Shown here: piece after piece, positions 49,569 to 60,000 of the stretch
How positions within the stretch are numbered: position 1 is the stretch's first letter
Layout: every line of letters begins with the position of its first letter
Assembly: GCA_900112325.1 (NCBI GenBank)
Contig: FOLJ01000002.1
Coordinates: 457,289 to 521,288 of the forward strand
From: Micromonospora sediminimaris
GTDB taxonomy: Bacteria > Actinomycetota > Actinomycetes > Mycobacteriales > Micromonosporaceae
Length of the DNA stretch: 64,000 nucleotides
Direction of reading: 5' to 3'
The notes under the pieces: generated by a model
What the model saw: the letters and a program-made list of their open reading frames with translations, nothing else
The model's database searches: none
Told to the model about the DNA's origin: nothing
Program-made: the position numbers and the translations under genes

Positions 49569-50570
49569 ATGCGAGTGGCAGTGTTCAGCACCAAGCCGTA
49601 CGACCGGACGTTCCTCACCGAGGCGAACGCCGCAGCCGGTCATGAGCTGACCTTCCTGGAGCCGAGGCTCACCGCACAGACCGCCCGCCTCGCCGAGGGG
49701 TCGGACGCGGTCTGCGCCTTCGTCAACGACGACCTCTGCGCCGAGGTGCTCGACCAGCTCGCCGAGGTCGGCGTCCGGGTGGTGGCGCTGCGCTCGGCCG
49801 GTTTCAACAACGTCGACGTGGTCACCGCCCGCAAACTGGGCCTGACCGTGGTGCGGGTGCCGGAGTACTCGCCGCACGCGGTGGCCGAGCACACCGCCGG
49901 CCTGATCCTCGCCCTGAACCGCAAGATCCACCGCGCCTACAACCGGGTACGCGAACACAACTTCGCCCTCGCCGGCCTGCTCGGCTTCGACCTGCACGGC
50001 CGTACGGTGGGCATCGTCGGCACCGGGCGGATCGGTGTCTGCGTCGCCCAGATCATGGCGGGTTTCGGTTGCCGGGTGCTGGCCAGCGACCCGTACCCGA
50101 ACGACGCGGCCCGCGCCGCCGGCGTGGAGTACGTGCCGCTGGAGCAGTTGCTCGCCGAGTCCCACATCGTCACCCTGCACTGCCCGCTCACTCCGGACAC
50201 CCAGCACCTGATCGACGCCGAACGCATCGCCCTGCTCCGCGACGGCGTCATGTTGATCAACACGGGTCGGGGCGCGCTGGTCGACACCCGGGCCGTGATC
50301 AATGGCCTCAAGAGCGGCCGGATCGGCTACCTCGGCCTCGACGTGTACGAGGAGGAGAGCGACCTGTTCTTCGAGGACCGCTCCGAACGGGTCCTCGGTG
50401 ACGACGACTTCGCCCGTCTCACCACCTTCCCCAACGTGCTCATCACCGGGCACCAGGCGTTCTTCACCGAGGACGGCCTGCACAACATCGCCGAGACCAC
50501 CCTCACCAACCTCTGCGCCGTCGAACAGGACGGCCCGGACGCCGTCCCCACCGCAGCTCGGGTCTGCTGA
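49569..50570 (+). CDS. D-2-hydroxyacid dehydrogenase (D-lactate-dehydrogenase-like)
   Basis: A 333-residue NAD-dependent dehydrogenase of the D-isomer-specific family. Nucleotide binding [18 protein letters not shown], catalytic Arg region [12 protein letters not shown], Glu in the following loop, and His in [32 protein letters not shown] and [13 protein letters not shown] fit the D-lactate dehydrogenase (fermentative LdhA-like) branch. It likely interconverts D-lactate and pyruvate. ATG at 49569 with GGAGGTGG upstream. It is the gene after the YghZ-like reductase, 63 bases on, and may share its transcript. Confidence 0.88.
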   Translation: MRVAVFSTKPYDRTFLTEANAAAGHELTFLEPRLTAQTARLAEGSDAVCAFVNDDLCAEVLDQLAEVGVRVVALRSAGFNNVDVVTARKLGLTVVRVPEYSPHAVAEHTAGLILALNRKIHRAYNRVREHNFALAGLLGFDLHGRTVGIVGTGRIGVCVAQIMAGFGCRVLASDPYPNDAARAAGVEYVPLEQLLAESHIVTLHCPLTPDTQHLIDAERIALLRDGVMLINTGRGALVDTRAVINGLKSGRIGYLGLDVYEEESDLFFEDRSERVLGDDDFARLTTFPNVLITGHQAFFTEDGLHNIAETTLTNLCAVEQDGPDAVPTAARVC

Positions 50571-50579
50571 CTCCCGGCG

Positions 50580-51494
50580 TCAGCGGGGCCGAGCGAGGCG
50601 GCGGTAGGCACGCGGCGAGTGGCCGGTGACGCGCTTGAAGGCGACGCTGAGGGCGCTCTCGGAGCCGTAGCCCACGAGTTGCGCGATGCGGGCCAGGGTG
50701 TCGTCGGTCCGGCGGAGCCGGTCGGCGGCGAGTTCCACCCGCCAGTCGGTGAGGTACTCCAGCGGGGCTCGGCCGACCACCGCCCTGAACCGTGCCGCCA
50801 GGGTCGAGCGGGAGACCGAAGCGGCCCGGGCCAGCTCCGCCACCGTCCACTGGTGTGCCGGCCGCTGGTGCAGCTCCCGCAGCGCCACGGCGACCACCGG
50901 GTCACCGAGGCCGGCCAGCCAGCCGGTGGCCGATCCGGCGGCACCGGCGAGATGGTGGCGGAGCATCTGGATCAGCATGACGAGAGCGAGATGCTCGGCG
51001 ACGAGGCCGGCGGCGACCCGCTGTTGTCGTAGTTCCCGGTCGACCTGGTCGATGGCCCAGTGCAGGGTGGCGGCCTCAGCGGCCGCCCCGGGCACGTGGA
51101 CCAGCGGGGGCAGGGCGTCGAGCAGCAGCGTACGGGCCCGTTCGCCGAAGTGGAACGCACCACCGACGGCTGCGAAGTCGTCGCCCGTCCCGGCCCGGGC
51201 CACCCCGCCCGTCGCCGCCAGGAAGATCGGTCCGGCCGGCACCGGGACCGCCTCCGGGTCACTGAAGAGGGTGTACGGCCGGGAACGGGTCAGCAGGTAG
51301 CAGTCGCCGGCCACGAGGGGCAGCGAGTCGGCGGACCCGTCGAGGCGCAGCCAGCAGCGCCCCCGGCGGACCGCGTTGAACTTGATCCCCGCAGGTGCCT
51401 CGAACTCGACCGCCCAGCTGCCGCCCGCCTCCATACTGGCGGAGAGGTGGCCGGTGGCGCCGACAAGAGTCAGCACGTCGTGCAGCGGATCCAC
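50580..51494 (-). CDS. AraC-family transcriptional regulator
   Basis: A 304-residue regulator. The N-terminal ~190 residues are a cupin-like ligand domain (AraC_binding_2 type). The C-terminal ~100 residues hold the double HTH: WTVAELARAASVSRSTLAARFRAVVGRAP and TLARIAQLVGYGSESALSVAFKRVTGHSPRAYRR. GTG start with GGGAG upstream. It is divergent from the SDR gene and shares an 81-base gap with it; TGGACG (51526) and CGTCCA (51545) make an inverted repeat that could be its operator. The likely role is local activation of the SDR gene. Confidence 0.85.
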   Translation of the reverse strand: MDPLHDVLTLVGATGHLSASMEAGGSWAVEFEAPAGIKFNAVRRGRCWLRLDGSADSLPLVAGDCYLLTRSRPYTLFSDPEAVPVPAGPIFLAATGGVARAGTGDDFAAVGGAFHFGERARTLLLDALPPLVHVPGAAAEAATLHWAIDQVDRELRQQRVAAGLVAEHLALVMLIQMLRHHLAGAAGSATGWLAGLGDPVVAVALRELHQRPAHQWTVAELARAASVSRSTLAARFRAVVGRAPLEYLTDWRVELAADRLRRTDDTLARIAQLVGYGSESALSVAFKRVTGHSPRAYRRLARPR

Positions 51495-51525
51495 CCCTAC
51501 TCCCTGGACTTACACTAAAGATGAC

Positions 51526-51550
51526 TGGACGCGAAACCATAGTACGTCCA
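51526..51550. promoter_or_regulatory. Inverted repeat in the AraC/SDR divergent region
   Basis: TGGACG (51526-51531) and CGTCCA (51545-51550) form a 6-base dyad with a 13-base spacer between the AraC regulator and the SDR gene. It is a candidate AraC operator or promoter element. The dyad is short and could be by chance. Confidence 0.35.
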
Positions 51551-51575
51551 ACCTGGGGCACCTAACGTTGCCGTC

Positions 51576-52547
51576 ATGGACGACAACACGAAGACCCGCT
51601 CCCGGGTCGTCACCCCGTTCGGGCCCCGGACGACAGCTGCGGAGGTACTGGACGGCGTCGACCTCACCGGCCGCCGGATCATCGTCACCGGCGGTGCCTC
51701 CGGCCTCGGCACCGAGACCGTACGCGCCCTGGTCGGCGCCGGGGCGGAGGTGACCATCGCCATCCGTCGCCCCGCCGCCGCAGCCGGCCTGGTCGAGGAG
51801 ATGTCAGCCCGCTCGGGCTCGGCCCACGCCGCCCCGCTGGACCTGTCCGACCTGACCTCGGTCGCCGCCTTCGTGGCGGACTGGCAGGGACCTGTGGATG
51901 CCGTCATCGCCAACGCCGGGATCATGGCCGTGCCGAACCGTGAGCTGACCGCTCAGGGCTGGGAGGCGCAACTCGCCACCAACCACCTCGGGCACTTCGC
52001 GCTCGTCACCGGCCTGCACGACAACCTCCGCGCCGCCGGTTCGGCCCGTGTCGTCCTGGTCAGTTCGGGTGCGCACCTGCGGGCACCCTTCGACTTCGCC
52101 GATCCGCACTTCGAGCAGCGCGCGTACGACCGTTGGTCGGCGTACGGCCAGTCGAAGACCGCGACGGTGCTGTTCGCCGTCGGCGTCGCCAACCGTTGGG
52201 CGGACGACGGAATCGTCGCCAACGCCGCCAATCCCGGTTACATCCTGACCAACCTCCAGCGGCATCTCGACGACGAGACGATGCGAGCCTTCGGGGTGCT
52301 CGACGAGGCCGGCAACCGGGTGCCGTTGGACTACTACAAGACGCCCGAGCAGGGCGCTTCGACCTCGGTCCTGCTGGCCGCCTCACCGCTCGTCGAGGGC
52401 GTCACCGGGCGGTACTTCGAGGACAACCAGGAGGCCGAGGTGGCGCCGGTGCCGGAGGAGGCCGAGGCGGGGGTCGCCCCGCACGCCCTCGACCCGGCGG
52501 CGGCGGAGCGCCTGTGGAGGTACTCGGAGCAGGCCGTCGCCGCCTGA
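51576..52547 (+). CDS. Short-chain dehydrogenase/reductase
   Basis: A 323-residue SDR. Cofactor site IIVTGGASGLGTETVRAL (TGxxxGxG), NAGIMAVPN, and the catalytic Tyr-Lys in SAYGQSKTATVLF. The long C-terminal part (NRVPLDYYKTPEQGAS, then YFEDNQEAEV) is the extended WW-domain-oxidoreductase/retinol-dehydrogenase-like subgroup common in actinomycetes. It probably oxidises or reduces a small ketone or alcohol using NADP. Divergent from the AraC gene. Confidence 0.85.
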   Translation: MDDNTKTRSRVVTPFGPRTTAAEVLDGVDLTGRRIIVTGGASGLGTETVRALVGAGAEVTIAIRRPAAAAGLVEEMSARSGSAHAAPLDLSDLTSVAAFVADWQGPVDAVIANAGIMAVPNRELTAQGWEAQLATNHLGHFALVTGLHDNLRAAGSARVVLVSSGAHLRAPFDFADPHFEQRAYDRWSAYGQSKTATVLFAVGVANRWADDGIVANAANPGYILTNLQRHLDDETMRAFGVLDEAGNRVPLDYYKTPEQGASTSVLLAASPLVEGVTGRYFEDNQEAEVAPVPEEAEAGVAPHALDPAAAERLWRYSEQAVAA

Positions 52548-52566
52548 ACCGCCGTTGTCACCCTGT

Positions 52567-52603
52567 CGTGGCCGGGAGAAACACGACGTTCCTCCCGGCC
52601 ACG
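52567..52603. terminator. Convergent hairpin terminator
   Basis: A 12-base-pair stem (52567-52578 with 52592-52603) closing a 13-base loop. It lies between the SDR and aldehyde dehydrogenase genes, which converge, and can end both. Confidence 0.8.
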
Positions 52604-52613
52604 GCGGCCCCGG

Positions 52614-54041
52614 TCAACGCTGGATGGACTTGGTCTCCAGGAACTCCTCCAGACCGGCCCGGCCGAACTCACGGCCGTTGCCGGACTGCTTGTAGCCACC
52701 GAACGGGGCGTACGGGTTCCAGTGGCCGCCGTTGACGTCGACCTGACCGGCCCGCAGTCGACGGGCGACGGCGAGCGCGTGCCCGGGCTCACCGAAGACG
52801 CCGGCGGTGAGGCCGTACATCGTGCCGTTGGCGATCTCCACGGCCTCGTCCTCGTCGGCGTACCCGATGATGGTCAGGACCGGGCCGAAGATCTCCTCCT
52901 GGGCGACGGTGGAGTTCGGGTCGACCTCGGCGAAGATGGTCGGCCGCACGTAGGCCCCCTGCTCCAGCCCGTCGGGCCGGCCGGGACCACCGAACACGAG
53001 TTTCGCCCCGTCGGCGATACCGCGCTCGATGTAGCTGTTGACCTTGCGCCGGTGGGCCTCGTACGCCATCGGGCCGATCCGGGTGGTCTCGTCGCGCGGA
53101 TCCCCGACCGGGTACTGGGCCGCGGCGGCCACCGCCAGGCGCACGACCTCGTCCTGGCGCGACGCCGGAACCAGCATCCGTGGCCACGCGCCGCAGACCT
53201 GGCCGCCGTTGGCGAACGTCATCATCACCCCGGTCTCCACCGCCCGGGGCAGGTCGGCGTCGTCGAGGATCACGAGAGCACCCTTGCCACCGAGTTCGAG
53301 CGCGACCCGCTTGACGGTCTCGGCGGCGACGGCCGAGATGCGCCGCCCGGCCCTGGTGGAGCCGGTGAAGGAGATCATGTCGATGTCCGGATGCGCCGAG
53401 ATCGCCTCACCGACGACGTCGCCCGTGCCGTAGACCACGTTGAACACGCCGGCCGGCAGACCCGCCTCGGTGGTCACCTCGGCGAGGATCCGCGCGGTCA
53501 GCGGCGCCACCTCCGACGGCTTGAACACCACCGTGTCGCCCGCGATCAGGGCGGGTGCCAGCTTCGACACGATCTGCTGCAACGGGAAGTTCCAGGGAGT
53601 GATCGCCCCCACCACACCGATCGGCTCGCGGACGATCAGCGAGTTGCCGACCTCCTCGGTCCACTCGAAGTCCTCGGCCAACGTGGCGAACGAATCGGCG
53701 ACCGCGATCGGGAAGCCGACCTGGGCGGTCCGGGACATGCTCAGCGGCGAACCCATCTCGGCGGTGATCGCCGTGGCGATCTCCTCGCTCCGCTCGCGCA
53801 GGCCGGCGCTGATGCGTCGCAGCACGGCGGCGCGCTCGACGGGTGGGGTGGCCGACCAGCCGGGGAAGGCGGCCCGCGCTGCGGCGACGGCCCGGTCCAC
53901 GTCTTTGGCGGTGCCGGCGGGCACCTCGGCGACGATCTCCCCGGTAGCGGGGTTGCTGACGGTGATGGTCTGGACGGATCCGGCAGGGGCCACCTCGCCG
54001 TTGATCCAGTGTCCGGTGGGCGTGTGGGTGTTGGTCGTCAT
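52614..54041 (-). CDS. NAD(P)-dependent aldehyde dehydrogenase
   Basis: A 475-residue ALDH. N-terminal GHWINGEV; cofactor site FTGSTRAGRRISAVAAET; catalytic ELGGKGALVILDDAD (Glu) and ANGGQVCGAWPRMLV (Cys); C-terminal PFGGYKQSGNGREFG. All active-site residues are present. The length is that of the standard family (about 475-500). ATG at 54041; a longer frame to 54221 covers the divergent promoter. It is divergent from the MmyB-type regulator. Substrate range unknown; it could oxidise aldehydes from the neighbouring redox enzymes. Confidence 0.9.
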   Translation of the reverse strand: MTTNTHTPTGHWINGEVAPAGSVQTITVSNPATGEIVAEVPAGTAKDVDRAVAAARAAFPGWSATPPVERAAVLRRISAGLRERSEEIATAITAEMGSPLSMSRTAQVGFPIAVADSFATLAEDFEWTEEVGNSLIVREPIGVVGAITPWNFPLQQIVSKLAPALIAGDTVVFKPSEVAPLTARILAEVTTEAGLPAGVFNVVYGTGDVVGEAISAHPDIDMISFTGSTRAGRRISAVAAETVKRVALELGGKGALVILDDADLPRAVETGVMMTFANGGQVCGAWPRMLVPASRQDEVVRLAVAAAAQYPVGDPRDETTRIGPMAYEAHRRKVNSYIERGIADGAKLVFGGPGRPDGLEQGAYVRPTIFAEVDPNSTVAQEEIFGPVLTIIGYADEDEAVEIANGTMYGLTAGVFGEPGHALAVARRLRAGQVDVNGGHWNPYAPFGGYKQSGNGREFGRAGLEEFLETKSIQR

Positions 54042-54248
54042 GGATCCGAGTCTTGGCTGGTCACCCGGGGCCAACCAGGCACAGCCGATCCGTGGCTGGC
54101 AGGTCGCCGGTCGGCTGCCCCGATCCCCGGACAACCGGCACCTGGCTGCCCCGTGCCAGCTCGTGCCAGCCTGGGAAACAGCCCCGGACCTGCGGTTGTT
54201 GGGCAGTTGGAGACCGCGCACCGGCGGTGGGAAGCAGAAGGAGCCGTC

Positions 54249-55085
54249 ATGGACCGCGCTCGACTCGCCGAGTTCCTGCGGAGCCGACGCGAGGCACTAC
54301 AGCCCGAGGACGTCGGGTTGCCCCGTGGGCACCGCCGGCGGCGTACCGGCGGGCTTCGCCGCGAGGAGGTCGCCGCCCTCAGCGACATGTCAGCCGACTA
54401 CTACAGCCGGATCGAGCAGCAGCGCGGCCCACGCCCGTCGGAGCAGATGCTCGCCTCGATCGCCCGGGGACTGCGGCTGTCCGTGGCGGAACGGGATCAC
54501 CTGTTCCGGCTCGGTGGATATCCGGCACCGCAGCGGATCCGGCGCAACGACCACGTCAACCCCGGCATGATGCGCGTCTTCGACGGCCTCGGCGATGTCG
54601 CCGCCCAGGTGGTGAGCGATCTCGGTGAGACACTGACGCAGACCCGGCTGGCCAGTGCACTGCTCGGCGACGACACCCGGCACACCGGCCTGGCGCGCAG
54701 CCTGCACTACCGCTGGTTCACCGATCCGGACGTCCGACGCATCCACCCCGAACAGGACCATCCGGCGCAGAGCCGCGCCATCGCCGCTGATCTGCATCGC
54801 GCGTACACCCGTGACGGTCGCGACTCGCGAGCCGGGGAGATCGTGCACGCCCTGCTGGCCCGGAGCCCGGAATTCGCCGAGCTGTGGCGCGCACATCCCG
54901 TCGGCGGGGCGTACTGCGCACCCAAGCGCATCCAGCACCCGGAGGTCGGGCTGCTCGAACTGCACTGCCAGGTCCTCGTTGACCCCGACCAGTCGCAGCT
55001 GTTGCAGGTCTTCACCGCCGTCCCGGGCAGCGAGAGCCACCACAAGCTCCGGCTCCTGTCGGTCGTCGCCGGCCAGTCGATCTGA
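54249..55085 (+). CDS. HTH regulator with MmyB-like ligand domain
   Basis: A 278-residue regulator. An N-terminal Xre-type HTH (LAEFLRSRREALQPEDVGLP, then GLRREEVAALSDMSADYYSRIEQ) precedes a C-terminal MmyB-like PAS domain (~105-270), with VNPGMMRVFDGLG and RAIAADLHRAYTRDGRDS. MmyB-type regulators bind fatty-acid-like ligands and are numerous in actinomycetes, often beside the oxidoreductase they control. The start ATG at 54249 is divergent from the aldehyde dehydrogenase (207-base gap). It probably regulates that gene. Confidence 0.85.
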   Translation: MDRARLAEFLRSRREALQPEDVGLPRGHRRRRTGGLRREEVAALSDMSADYYSRIEQQRGPRPSEQMLASIARGLRLSVAERDHLFRLGGYPAPQRIRRNDHVNPGMMRVFDGLGDVAAQVVSDLGETLTQTRLASALLGDDTRHTGLARSLHYRWFTDPDVRRIHPEQDHPAQSRAIAADLHRAYTRDGRDSRAGEIVHALLARSPEFAELWRAHPVGGAYCAPKRIQHPEVGLLELHCQVLVDPDQSQLLQVFTAVPGSESHHKLRLLSVVAGQSI

Positions 55086-55235
55086 CTCGCCCGGCGGTAC
55101 GCCACGCCGGCACGGTACGCGATCTGTCCGAAACCGAACGTAGCGGTGTCGACGGACAGACACACACGAGTGTGGATCAACCTGGTCGATATAGCTTGCC
55201 ATCTGAAGCGTCCAGCTTCGATGAGGAGGGCTCTC

Positions 55236-56291
55236 GTGACGTCCACACCGCCCAGCAGATCCCGACCGAGGAGCATCCTCGCGATCGGGATCACCGCCGT
55301 CCTGGCGTCGGCGCTCGCCGCCGCACCGGCGACCGCCGCGTCGACCGCCCAAGCCCCGACCACCGCCGCCCGCACCGACGTGCACGGCGCGGTCGCCGAC
55401 TCGGGTGTCGTACCCGCCGCCGTCGCGCTGCCCTCCGTGCAGCGCGGCCTCGATGGCGTACGGGGTTCCGGCGCCTCCGGATCGGCCGGCACCGGCAAGG
55501 CCGGACCGGGAGGCAGCCGGTTCGATGCCGGTGGCCGTCCCGCCGCGCCCGACGGCGACTCGATCGGCATCCAGAGCGTCATCGGCACCGACAACCGGGT
55601 GCGGGTCGACCCGACCACGGTCTTCCCGTCCAGCGCCATCGTGCAGATCGTCCGCACCACCAACGGCAGCACCTGGGGCTGCACCGGCTGGCTCTACGGC
55701 CCGAGCATCATCGCCACCGCCGGGCACTGCGTGCACCCGGGCGGCGGCCAGAACGGCGGCGGCGGCAACAACTTCTACCCGCGCGGAGACTTCCAGATCA
55801 TCCCGGGCCGCAACGGGGCGTCGACGCCGTACGGCACGTGCACCGCCACCCAACTCCTCTCGGTCACCGGCTGGACCCAGAGCGGCGACGAGACGTACGA
55901 CTACGGCGCCATCCGGCTGAGCTGCGCTGCCGGCAACAGCACCGGCTGGTTCGGCATGTGGTGGCAGAGCGCCTCGCTCACCGGCACCGCGACCACCGTC
56001 AGCGGCTACCCGTGCGACAAGACCTTCGGTCAGCAGTGGCGACACGCCGGGCAGACCGTCACGGTCACCCACGCCCGGCAGGTCTTCTACCAGAACGACA
56101 CGTTCGGCTGCCAGAGCGGCAGCCCGGTCTACCAGACCCGCGCCGCCGGCAGTTCGTACTGTGTCGGGCAGTGCGTGATGGCGATTCACGCGTACGGCCT
56201 GCACGGCTCCTCGCCACACTCCACAAACAACCACGGCACCCGCATCACGGAGAGCGTCTTCAACAATCTGATCACCTGGCGTAACAGCTGA
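55236..56291 (+). CDS. Secreted trypsin-like (V8/glutamyl-endopeptidase-type) serine protease
   Basis: A 351-residue exported protease. Signal peptide (RPRSILAIGITAVLASALAAAPATA). The middle ~80 residues are a variable pro-region. Catalytic core: TAGHCV (H164), DETYDYGAIRL (Asp) and GCQSGSPVY (S294), with three to four paired cysteines. This is a chymotrypsin-fold, V8-like extracellular endopeptidase. The GTG at 55236 is chosen because AGGAGGG lies at ideal spacing; an upstream ATG at 55221 is less likely. It is followed by a small anchored protein gene. Confidence 0.8.
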   Translation: MTSTPPSRSRPRSILAIGITAVLASALAAAPATAASTAQAPTTAARTDVHGAVADSGVVPAAVALPSVQRGLDGVRGSGASGSAGTGKAGPGGSRFDAGGRPAAPDGDSIGIQSVIGTDNRVRVDPTTVFPSSAIVQIVRTTNGSTWGCTGWLYGPSIIATAGHCVHPGGGQNGGGGNNFYPRGDFQIIPGRNGASTPYGTCTATQLLSVTGWTQSGDETYDYGAIRLSCAAGNSTGWFGMWWQSASLTGTATTVSGYPCDKTFGQQWRHAGQTVTVTHARQVFYQNDTFGCQSGSPVYQTRAAGSSYCVGQCVMAIHAYGLHGSSPHSTNNHGTRITESVFNNLITWRNS

Positions 56292-56402
56292 CCCGAGGTG
56301 CCCGTGCGGGTGGGCCGGCGAGCAGCCACCCACCCGCACGGAACCGTCACCACCTCGGGCACGTCCCAGATACTGTCCGTCATCGCCAGTGAGGAAGCAG
56401 TC

Positions 56403-56801
56403 ATGAGCCGTAAGCGCCTCGGGGTGCTCGCACTCCTGATCGCCGCGCCGTTGCTGATCGGGGCGAGCCTGCTGGCCTTCGGCGGAGACGACCCGGTCTC
56501 CGATGACGGGCCACCGGCCCCGCCGGGTCGCACCAACCCGGCCGGCACCGTGACCGGCACCGTCACCACCCCGGCCGGCGAACCGGTGCGTCAGGCGTCC
56601 GTGCAGGTGACCCCGCTTGGCGAGCCGGCACCGGCGATCCCCGAGATCGGCGTCCTGACCGGAGACGCCGGCCGCTACGAGTGGCGACTTCCGCCGGGCC
56701 GGTACGAGATCGTGGTCAGCACCGGCGAGCAGCACAGCGCGCCGCAGACCGCGACCGTGACCGCCGACCAGGTCACCCGCCTGGACTTCACCCTCCCCTG
56801 A
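56403..56801 (+). CDS. Small membrane-anchored protein with carboxypeptidase-regulatory-like domain
   Basis: A 132-residue protein. One N-terminal hydrophobic segment (about 5-28, RLGVLALLIAAPLLIGASLL). The remaining ~85 residues form one beta-sandwich: GTVTGTVTTPAGEPVRQASVQVTP and GRYEWRLPPGRYEIVVST, typical of carboxypeptidase-regulatory-like (CarboxypepD_reg/CNA-B-like) domains. It should sit on the outer face. ATG at 56403 with GAGGAAG upstream. No enzyme domain is attached. It follows the secreted protease gene. Confidence 0.65.
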   Translation: MSRKRLGVLALLIAAPLLIGASLLAFGGDDPVSDDGPPAPPGRTNPAGTVTGTVTTPAGEPVRQASVQVTPLGEPAPAIPEIGVLTGDAGRYEWRLPPGRYEIVVSTGEQHSAPQTATVTADQVTRLDFTLP

Positions 56802-57033
56802 ACGGGCCCCCTGCGACGGGATTCGTCAGTCAGCCCTGACCTGCCGAGATAACGCTCTCACGAAGATGGCTGGAGAGCTTGACGCGCCCGTGATGCGGCC
56901 GTAACGATGTATGCGCATGTCTCACGCTCGCACCGGCGACGGCGCGTTGAGCGGGCCGCGAGCATGCGCGGCACCACCACCTTCACCCCACCAGGCGTGA
57001 TCGGCGCACGCCGTCCTCGAAAGGACGACCACC
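56802..57033. promoter_or_regulatory. Regulatory region upstream of the giant secreted protein
   Basis: 232 bases. GAGATAACGCTCTC (56846-56859) resembles the operators of LacI-type sugar repressors in actinomycetes (GAGAGCGCTCTC- and GATAACGTTATC-like sequences) and is placed as expected for control of a carbohydrate-related gene. The match is imperfect. Confidence 0.3.
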
Positions 57034-60000
57034 GTGCGCAGATCTCTGAGATCGTGGCTCGGCGCCGTACTGAGCGCGATCCTCGTGGCCGGCGGCATCG
57101 TCGCCGCGCCACCCGCGGCCAGCGCCGCACCGTTCACCGTGCTGGTCTTCAGCAAGACCGCCGGATTCCGGCACGGATCCATCGTGCCCGGCATCGCCGC
57201 CATCCAGCAGCTCGGCGCGGCCAACGGGTTCACCGTCGAGACCACCGAGGACGCGGCCCAGTTCACCGACGCCAACCTGGACCGCTTCGCCGCGGTGATC
57301 TGGCTGTCCACCACCGGTGACGTGCTCAACGCCACCCAGCAGGCAGCGTTCGAGCGGTACATCCAGGGCGGCGGCGGGTACGTGGGCGTACACGCCGCCG
57401 CCGACACCGAGTACGAGTGGCCCTGGTACGGCGGACTGGTCGGGGCGTACTTCGCCTCGCATCCGGCCAACCAGACCGCGACCATCAAGGTCGCCGACCA
57501 GGTGCACCCGTCCACCGCCGCGCTGCCGCAGCGCTGGACCCGGTTGGACGAGTGGTACAACTACCGCACCAACCCCCGGGGCAGTGTGCACGTGCTCGCC
57601 ACCCTGGACGAGAGCACCTACAGCGGCGGCGGAAACGGGTACGACCACCCGATCTCCTGGTGCCACAACTACTCCGGCGGCCGGGCCTGGTACACCGGGC
57701 TCGGGCACACCGACGAGTCGTACACCGAGCCGAACTTCCGTACCCACCTGCTCGGCGGCATCATGAGCGTGGCCGGCGCGGCCGAGGCCGACTGTGGCGG
57801 CACCGTGACCAGCAACTTCCAGCAGGTCGAGCTGGCGAAGGGCGCGGCTGAGACGGGCGAGCCGATGAGCCTCACCGTGCTGCCGGACCGGGGCGTGTTC
57901 CACACCTCCCGTAACGGCGTGATTCGGCACACCGACGCGGCCGGCAACACAAAGGTCGCCGCCACGCTGCCGGTCTACACCGGCGACGAGGAGGGCCTGC
58001 AGGGCATCAAAGTCGACCCGAACTTCGCCACCAACCGCTGGGTGTACGTGTTCTACGCGCCACCGCTGGACACCCCCGGTGGCGGGGCGCCGACCACCGG
58101 TACGCCGGCGGACTTCGCCCGGTGGGACGGCGTCAACCGGCTGTCCCGGTTCACCGCCAACGCGGACAACACCATCAACCTGGCCAGCGAAACGCTGATC
58201 CTGGATGTGCCGACCAGCCGGGGCATGTGCTGCCACGTCGGTGGTGACATGGACTTCGACGCGGCCGGCAACCTGTACCTGTCCACCGGCGACGACACCA
58301 ATCCGTTCGAGTCGAGCGGCTTCACCCCGATCGACGAGCGAGCCGGCCGCACCCCGGCCTTCGACGCCCAACGCACCTCGGGCAACACGAACGACCTGCG
58401 CGGCAAGGTGCTGCGGATCAGGCCGAGCGCGGCCGGCGGGTACACCATCCCGGCCGGGAACATGTTCGCGCCGGGCACCGCGCGGACCCGCCCGGAGATC
58501 TACGCGATGGGTTTCCGAAACCCGTTCCGGATGAGCGTGGACAAGGAGACCGGCGTCGTCTACCTGGGCGACTACGGTCCGGACGCGGGCACCGCCGACC
58601 CCAACCGCGGCCCGGCGGGCAACGTGGAGTTCGCCCGGATCGACCGGCCCGGCTTCTACGGCTGGCCGTACTGCACTGCCCGCAACGACGCCTACAACGA
58701 CTACACCTTCCCGTCCGGCCCGTCCGGCCCGAAGTTCGACTGCGCCAACGGGCCGGTGAACAACTCGCCCAACAACACCGGTCTCACCCAGCTGCCGCCG
58801 GCCATCCCGGCCTGGCTGCCGTACGGCGGCTCCGGCTCCCCGCCGGAGTTCACAGGTGGCGGCCTGTCCCCGATGGGCGGCCCGGTGTACCGGTTCGACC
58901 CGGACAACACCTCCGACGTGGCGTTCCCGGAGTACTACGACGGGACGTACTTCGCCGGCGAATTCGGCCGCCGCTGGATCAAGAACATCAAGCTCGACTC
59001 GGCCGGCCAGCCGCTGAAGATCAACCCGTTCCCGTGGACCGGCACCCAGGTCATGGACATGGAGTTCGGCCCGGACGGCGCGCTCTACGTGCTCGACTAC
59101 GGCACGGGCTGGTTCAACGGCGACGCCAACTCGGCCCTCTACCGGATCGAGTACGCCCGCGAGGGCAGAGCCCCACGGGCGGTCGTCTCGGCCACCCCGA
59201 CCAGCGGCGTCGCACCGCTGACCGTGCAGTTCTCGTCGACCGGCACGCTCGACCCGGACGGCGACCCGTTCACCTACGCCTGGGACTTCGACAACAACGG
59301 CACCACCGACTCGACCACGGCGAACCCGACGTTCACCTACACCACCCACGGCACCTTCACCCCGACCCTGACCGTCCGGGACAGCACCGGCAAGGTCGGT
59401 ACCGCGAGCACCGTCATCACGGTCGGCAACAGCGCCCCGGTGGTCACCGTGAACACGCCGTTGCACGGGTCCACGTTCACCTTCGGCGACGCCGTACCGT
59501 TCAGCGTCACGGTCACCGACGCGCAGGACGGTCCGATCGACTGCGCCCGGGTGAAGGTGAACTACGTGCTCGGCCACGACTCGCACGGCCACCAGATCAG
59601 CAGCGTGCAGGGCTGCTCCGGGGTCATCCAGACCTCGGTCGACGGTGAGCACGACACCGCGGCGAACATCTTCGGCATCATCGACGCCGAGTACACCGAC
59701 CTCGGTGGCGCCGGTCAGCCACCGCTCACCACGCACACCCAAGCCGTCCTTCAGCCCCGGGTGCGCCAGGCCGAGCACTTCGGCGACTCGTCCGGCGTCC
59801 AGGTCGTCACCCCGGGCGGCGCGCACGGCGGCGCGGCGATCGGGTACATCGACAACAACGACTGGATCTCGTTCCACCCGTACAACCTGACCGGCATCCA
59901 GTCGTTCAGCGCCCGGGTCGGTGCCCCGACGGGCGGCGGCGGCACCCTCGAACTGCGGGTCGACTCGCCCACCGGACCGCTCGTCGGTCAGGCGACGGTG

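Noticed and set aside
56983..59877. 964-codon minus-strand frame across the giant secreted-protein gene
   Set aside because: A GC-biased shadow of the 1309-residue gene; composition is low-complexity Val/Gly/Arg-rich with no domain, and the sense strand has clear domains.
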